Below, in pieces: positions 37,430 through 40,938 of a DNA stretch of 40,938 nt (the stretch's first letter is position 1; every line of letters begins with the position of its first letter). Source of the DNA: an uncultured Octadecabacter sp. (GTDB taxonomy: Bacteria; Pseudomonadota; Alphaproteobacteria; Rhodobacterales; Rhodobacteraceae). The notes under the pieces are model-generated. The model had not been told where the DNA came from and made no database searches. It saw nothing but the letters and a program-made list of their open reading frames with translations. Location of the stretch: assembly GCA_937891785.1 (NCBI GenBank), contig CALAGN010000010.1:1-40938 (forward strand), in the 5' to 3' direction. The translations under genes and the position numbers were made by a program.

Positions 37430-38058
37430 GCGTAGTTATTGACGACCAATTGCAGGGCCGGACGCCGCATGGTGTCCGGCCTTTTGCGTGGCGCGCAGCA
37501 CTCACTGACAGCGGTCAATTTCGTGCGCTGATCAAGGGCCTGATAGCGCCGCGCGCCATTGCCAAATTCGAACCGGCGCGGGCCGCGCCCCAGATCGCCA
37601 CCAACCCACATTGCCCCCAAGGCACGATTAACTTCACCGTAATCATCCGCCAGTGGCAACAATAACAGCCGCCCGTGCAACAGTGGCCGACCAATGCCGA
37701 TTGACGATACAATCGGCAGTTCCACAAGGGCAGGGGCGGTGAACACCTGCTCCAATGCACCGGTCAATTCGGCGCGCGCAGAGGGCAGGAAAAACGTCGA
37801 CAGCGGCATGCCCTGCGCGTCCATCCCAAGGCAGGCATTGACCCGCTGACCAGATACACGCAACCGCGCAACGCCGGGGGCGACCCGCTGCACCAGAAAC
37901 GCCGAGGGCAATGCGTGATCAATCTGAGCAGGATCCACATCGCACCGCTGGGGCACGCGCTGTGCGCGAAACAGATCGTTCCAATAGGCTTCAAGTGCGG
38001 TGAGACAGGCCCGCCCGTCGTCGTGTTCCGCGCCGCTTTGTGTAGTGATGTTGGGCAT
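37426..38058 (-). CDS. PAS_5-domain protein
   Basis: Soluble protein of 210 residues with one PAS_5-type domain over about 20-165: [54 protein letters not shown] and [23 protein letters not shown] are recognisable. The last 45 residues are basic and probably disordered. A perfect AGGAGG lies six bases before the ATG at 38058, which decides the start against the longer frame. No output domain follows, so it may sense a ligand and act through a partner. Function unknown. The 203-base gap to yicC contains an inverted repeat. Confidence 0.8.
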   Translation of the reverse strand: MPNITTQSGAEHDDGRACLTALEAYWNDLFRAQRVPQRCDVDPAQIDHALPSAFLVQRVAPGVARLRVSGQRVNACLGMDAQGMPLSTFFLPSARAELTGALEQVFTAPALVELPIVSSIGIGRPLLHGRLLLLPLADDYGEVNRALGAMWVGGDLGRGPRRFEFGNGARRYQALDQRTKLTAVSECCAPRKRPDTMRRPALQLVVNNYA

Positions 38059-38170
38059 TGTTATCCTCCTGTCGATGATCTTGCCCGCAGCAGTGCGCGC
38101 TGTGTCAGTTCTTAACACTTCGTTGAGGTCGCAGATTTGTTGCGATTTTTCACTAAACAAAGTCCTAATA

Positions 38171-38191
38171 GGTTAACGGTCAGCGTTAACC
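38171..38191. promoter_or_regulatory. GGTTAAC/GTTAACC inverted repeat
   Basis: Perfect 7-bp arms (38171-38177 and 38185-38191) around a 7-base spacer in the PAS_5/yicC divergent gap. A second hairpin, CGGGGC-TT-GCCCCG, follows at about 38199-38212. Either may be an operator or a 5'-leader structure of yicC. Confidence 0.4.
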
Positions 38192-38261
38192 ACATGGGCG
38201 GGGCTTGCCCCGTGGCGGTGATTGGCATTAGGTGCCCACAACAATTTCGAAAGGCCGCGCT

Positions 38262-39155
38262 GTGATCCAGTCCATGACCGCATTTGCCAGCCAGCAGGGG
38301 GCCGAAGGGCCGGTAAGTTGGACCGCCGACGTGCGCGGCGTTAACGCGCGCGGGTACGATCTGCGCCTGCGTTTGCCCGAAGGTCTTGGTGATCTCGAAG
38401 CGCGCTTGCGCAAGGCTGCTGGCGCGCGGGTGGTGCGTGGTAATGTCACCATGAACCTGCGCCTGACCCGCGAAGACAGCACCACCACATTGCAGTTGGA
38501 CGAGACCCAATTGGACCGCGTGCTGGGCGCGCTTGATCTGGTGCAGGAACGCGCCTTTGCTATGGGTGTCACCCTTGCGCAAGCCACGGCGGCAGATGTT
38601 TTGAACCAACGCGGTGTCATCACCCAGATCCGCCCCGAAGACAAAGACAATAGCGTACTGATCGCCACCCTTGAGGATGCCTTGGGTGTGATGCTGGATG
38701 ATTTCGCTGGCATGCGCGCCAGCGAAGGTAGGGCACTACAACAGATCATCGCGGCGCAACTTGATCAGATTGCCACCCTGACCGAGGCGGCTGCTAAGGC
38801 CGCCGATGATCGCCGTCCCGAAGTGCAAAAGAACCTGACCGCCGCTTTAAAGCGCGTGATGCAGGACGCCAATGATCTGGACGATGGCCGCGTCGCACAA
38901 GAGCTTGCGCTGCTGGCCGTCAAAGCAGACGTGACCGAAGAAATCGACCGTTTGCGCAGTCATGTGACCGCGGCGCGCGTTCTGGTCGCAGCGGACGGAC
39001 CATCAGGGCGAAAACTTGATTTTCTGGCCCAGGAATTCAACCGCGAGGCAAATACCCTGTGTTCAAAAGCAGGGTCAAGCGCGCTGACTGCGATCGGGCT
39101 TGACCTCAAGGCAGTCATCGACCAGATGCGCGAACAGATTCAAAACGTGGAGTAG
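38262..39155 (+). CDS. yicC: YicC-family endoribonuclease
   Basis: YicC-like endoribonuclease, a family linked to stress and small-RNA turnover. The GTG at 38262 gives the family-typical N-terminus [11 protein letters not shown] (297 aa) and has AAAGG about eight bases upstream; the outer GTG at 38232 would add ten atypical residues. The N-terminal YicC domain includes [21 protein letters not shown]. The C-terminal DUF1732 half shows [35 protein letters not shown] and the ending [23 protein letters not shown]. The gene stops four bases before the gmk ATG; yicC-gmk adjacency is common. Confidence 0.93.
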   Translation: MIQSMTAFASQQGAEGPVSWTADVRGVNARGYDLRLRLPEGLGDLEARLRKAAGARVVRGNVTMNLRLTREDSTTTLQLDETQLDRVLGALDLVQERAFAMGVTLAQATAADVLNQRGVITQIRPEDKDNSVLIATLEDALGVMLDDFAGMRASEGRALQQIIAAQLDQIATLTEAAAKAADDRRPEVQKNLTAALKRVMQDANDLDDGRVAQELALLAVKADVTEEIDRLRSHVTAARVLVAADGPSGRKLDFLAQEFNREANTLCSKAGSSALTAIGLDLKAVIDQMREQIQNVE

Positions 39156-39159
39156 CCCC

Positions 39160-39798
39160 ATGAAAAGACGTGGCCTTTTGATCATCTTGTCGTCGCCATC
39201 GGGCGCGGGAAAATCCACAATGGCAGGCATGTTGCGCGAATGGGATCCCAGCATCGCCTTTTCGGTGTCCGCCACCACCCGTCCGCCGCGCGTGGGCGAA
39301 CAGGACGGACGCGAATACCATTTCCGTACCCGCGAAGAATTTGGCGAGATGGTCGCGAGCAGCGAAATGCTGGAACACGCCGAGGTTTTCACCAACCTGT
39401 ACGGTAGCCCCAAAGCGCCAGTGAAGGCCGCGATGGGTGCCGGACAGGACACGCTGTTTGATATCGACTGGCAGGGTGGGCAGCAAATTCGCAACTCCTC
39501 GCTTGGTAATGACGTGGTGTCGATCTTTCTGCTGCCGCCAAGCATGGCCGCCCTTGAGCAGCGCCTGCGCGCACGCGGACAAGACAGTGACGACGTGATC
39601 AATGATCGCATGTCCAAAAGCCTTGATGAAGTCAGCCACTGGGCCGAATACGACTACGTTCTGGTTAACGAAGACATGGACGCCTGCGCCGAACAAGTCC
39701 GCGCGATTCTTGTGGCTGAACGCTTGCGCCGTGAACGCCAAGAGGGCTTGAACGATTTCGTACGCGACCTGCAGGACGAGTTCGGGAGCCGCACATGA
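39160..39798 (+). CDS. gmk: guanylate kinase
   Basis: Phosphorylates GMP to GDP. Walker A is [11 protein letters not shown] (residues 9-19). The GMP-binding region has the [19 protein letters not shown] block with its Arg and Tyr contacts. [14 protein letters not shown] and [12 protein letters not shown] follow, the latter with the central Asp pair. The lid-like region contains [20 protein letters not shown]. The start at 39160 (212 aa) has GGAG upstream; the frame opening at 39100 lies inside yicC. The stop overlaps the next gene by four bases. Confidence 0.97.
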   Translation: MKRRGLLIILSSPSGAGKSTMAGMLREWDPSIAFSVSATTRPPRVGEQDGREYHFRTREEFGEMVASSEMLEHAEVFTNLYGSPKAPVKAAMGAGQDTLFDIDWQGGQQIRNSSLGNDVVSIFLLPPSMAALEQRLRARGQDSDDVINDRMSKSLDEVSHWAEYDYVLVNEDMDACAEQVRAILVAERLRRERQEGLNDFVRDLQDEFGSRT

Positions 39799-40316
39799 CC
39801 CTTTACGCACTTGGCGAAGATCATCCACAGATCGACGATACAGCATGGATTGCGCCCGATGCCAATCTGATCGGCAAGGTGACATGCGCGCCCGACAGTT
39901 CTGTCTGGTTTGGGTGCACCCTGCGCGGCGACAATGAAAAGATCACTGTTGGCGCGGGCAGCAACGTGCAGGAAAACTGCGTCTTTCACACCGATATGGG
40001 CTTTCCTCTGACAATTGGTGCAGGCTGCACGGTCGGCCACAAGGCGATGCTGCATGGCTGCACGATTGGCGACAATTCCCTAATCGGGATGGGCGCGACG
40101 GTGCTGAATGGGGCGGTGATCGGCAAAAACTGCCTGATTGGTGCAGGTGCGCTTGTGACCGAAGGTAAGGTGATCCCTGATGGCAGTCTTGTGATGGGGG
40201 CGCCGGGGCGTGTTGTGCGCGAATTGGATGCGGCGGCGATTAATGGATTGCGTGCATCGGCCCTGAGCTACCAAGAAAACGCGCGTCGTTTTGCACGTGG
40301 TTTGCGCGCGCTCTAG
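39795..40316 (+). CDS. gamma-carbonic-anhydrase-like hexapeptide-repeat protein
   Basis: Left-handed beta-helix protein of 173 residues in the CaiE/PaaY/YrdA group. Repeated hexapeptides run from about residue 15 to 140 ([25 protein letters not shown] and onward). Metal-ligand His positions appear at [21 protein letters not shown] and their spacing, as in gamma-carbonic anhydrases. The C-terminus carries the usual helix ([21 protein letters not shown]). True carbonic anhydrase activity is unproven for most of this group. The ATG overlaps the gmk stop by four bases; the stop shares CTAG with the convergent gene. Confidence 0.88.
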   Translation: MTLYALGEDHPQIDDTAWIAPDANLIGKVTCAPDSSVWFGCTLRGDNEKITVGAGSNVQENCVFHTDMGFPLTIGAGCTVGHKAMLHGCTIGDNSLIGMGATVLNGAVIGKNCLIGAGALVTEGKVIPDGSLVMGAPGRVVRELDAAAINGLRASALSYQENARRFARGLRAL

Positions 40317-40729
40317 GCGGTCTCATCGAGGACGTCCACTTCTAGAACCAAGACGTCAAAATCAATCCTTGGACAGGCATCGCGAATTTCGCGGCTCACC
40401 GCTTGCGGGTTGGGAAGGTCTGTCACCAGCGCACGCAAACGTCCGGTAAAGCCAAGCTCCGATAACTGCTCGGCCAACTCAATCGCATCGAACCTGCCCG
40501 ACATAAGGGGGCAAAGCACAACGTCAGGCTGAATAACGGCCAAAGCGTCCCATGTCACATCAGTCATTTCAAGAAAATGAAACCCATCGGCCTTGGGAAT
40601 CGTCTGTCCGGACGAGGTCCAAGCATCAAGTCCGCCGACCACAAGTATTATTGCGGCTGCATCAGCTGATTTCGACTTGATCACGACCACAATTCCCCTG
40701 TTGTGTGATGTGGCCGAACTCGTACCCAT
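40313..40729 (-). CDS. conserved-looking protein of unknown function
   Basis: Not recognised with confidence. The frame encodes 138 residues; an in-frame GTG at 40684 (123 aa, beginning [21 protein letters not shown] after the start) has AGGGGA nearby and may be the true start. Alternating hydrophobic strands and helices ([50 protein letters not shown]) give a Rossmann- or receiver-like pattern, and the sequence has Asp after strand three (QPDVVLCPL). A receiver-like fold lacking its partner residues is possible. The C-terminus is acidic ([16 protein letters not shown]). The gene converges on the gamma-carbonic-anhydrase gene. Confidence 0.65.
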   Translation of the reverse strand: MGTSSATSHNRGIVVVIKSKSADAAAIILVVGGLDAWTSSGQTIPKADGFHFLEMTDVTWDALAVIQPDVVLCPLMSGRFDAIELAEQLSELGFTGRLRALVTDLPNPQAVSREIRDACPRIDFDVLVLEVDVLDETA

Positions 40730-40938
40730 TGACGCTAAAACAATGCCGTTGATAACCTATAACTTGAAGGTGCTAGCAAATAAAGGGAAACTTCGGACAG
40801 CGGCCATCCTAAATTTGCGGCTCGCCGCCTATTTTTTGGCTGCAGCTTTGGCGGAAAAGTTCCAGAAACACGGACAAGTCGCGATATTCTTCTGGATTTG
40901 ATCCCCAGCTTACGCCAGCATTTGCCAAATACCTTAAC
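40730..40938. other. right-end interval without an assignable gene
   Basis: These 209 bases are more AT-rich than the rest. A plus-strand frame from ATG 40743 would encode 52 residues with a hydrophobic centre (ILNLRLAAYFLAAALAEKF), but no ribosome binding site precedes it. The stretch presumably contains the promoter of the minus-strand gene ending at 40313; no clear -35/-10 pair is visible. Confidence 0.3.

Noticed and set aside
38171-38191. Possible CtrA box (TTAA-N7-TTAA)
   Set aside because: The two TTAA elements are nine bases apart, not seven, and form a symmetric palindrome, so I keep only the inverted repeat.
40743-40901. 52-residue hydrophobic peptide at the right end
   Set aside because: No ribosome binding site, and AT-rich composition unlike coding DNA here; it overlaps the probable promoter of the minus-strand gene. 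Mentioned only in the interval entry.

Overview
The window looks like core chromosome of an alphaproteobacterium of the Rhodobacteraceae, Roseobacter side. Four things point there: the gene order dusB-ntrB-ntrC-ntrY-ntrX-trkA-trkH-hfq-hflX, an NtrC without the GAFTGA loop (as described for Rhodobacter capsulatus), a Mur-type Fur protein, and intergenic repeats of a kind I associate with roseobacters. I cannot name the genus. I saw no rRNA, tRNA, CRISPR array, insertion sequence or prophage.

Layout. 1-11924 (+) is one long co-oriented block: tRNA dihydrouridine synthase, two nitrogen-type two-component systems (NtrBC, NtrYX), the Trk potassium uptake pair, Hfq and HflX. 11927-14395 (-) is a penicillin-acylase-family hydrolase, divergent from a hydroxyisobutyrate-dehydrogenase-like reductase (14487-15359, +). 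15454-20869 (-) runs, in order of transcription, as antiporter, ZntB-like transporter, Mur regulator, EamA exporter, enolase and a cupin_5 protein. 20901-24412 holds a GNAT-like protein, a possible 49-residue membrane peptide next to an 11-bp inverted repeat, tyrosyl-tRNA synthetase and AnmK. 24615-29182 (-) holds an MttB-family corrinoid methyltransferase without pyrrolysine, a TPM-domain protein whose C-terminal zinc ribbon is in a separate frame, a PEP-mutase-family pseudogene and an aminotransferase. 29332-35862 (-) is a branched-chain-amino-acid-type ABC importer (livK, G, F, H, M) downstream of a GlxA/AraC-type regulator. 36059 onward carries class II DAHP synthase, a PAS_5 protein, YicC, guanylate kinase, a gamma-carbonic-anhydrase-like protein and an unrecognised protein.

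No dramatic new system is evident. The points most worth following are: (i) a long hairpin that pairs with the ribosome binding site of the Mur regulator; (ii) adjacent decay or frame-split events at 26.4-28.0 kb; (iii) a substrate-binding protein that appears membrane-anchored through an Ala/Glu-rich stalk; (iv) the 49-codon ORF with its inverted repeat; (v) a dispersed intergenic repeat family. Starts were moved inward from the longest ORF wherever the ribosome binding site, family length or overlap with a neighbour argued for it; each case is stated.
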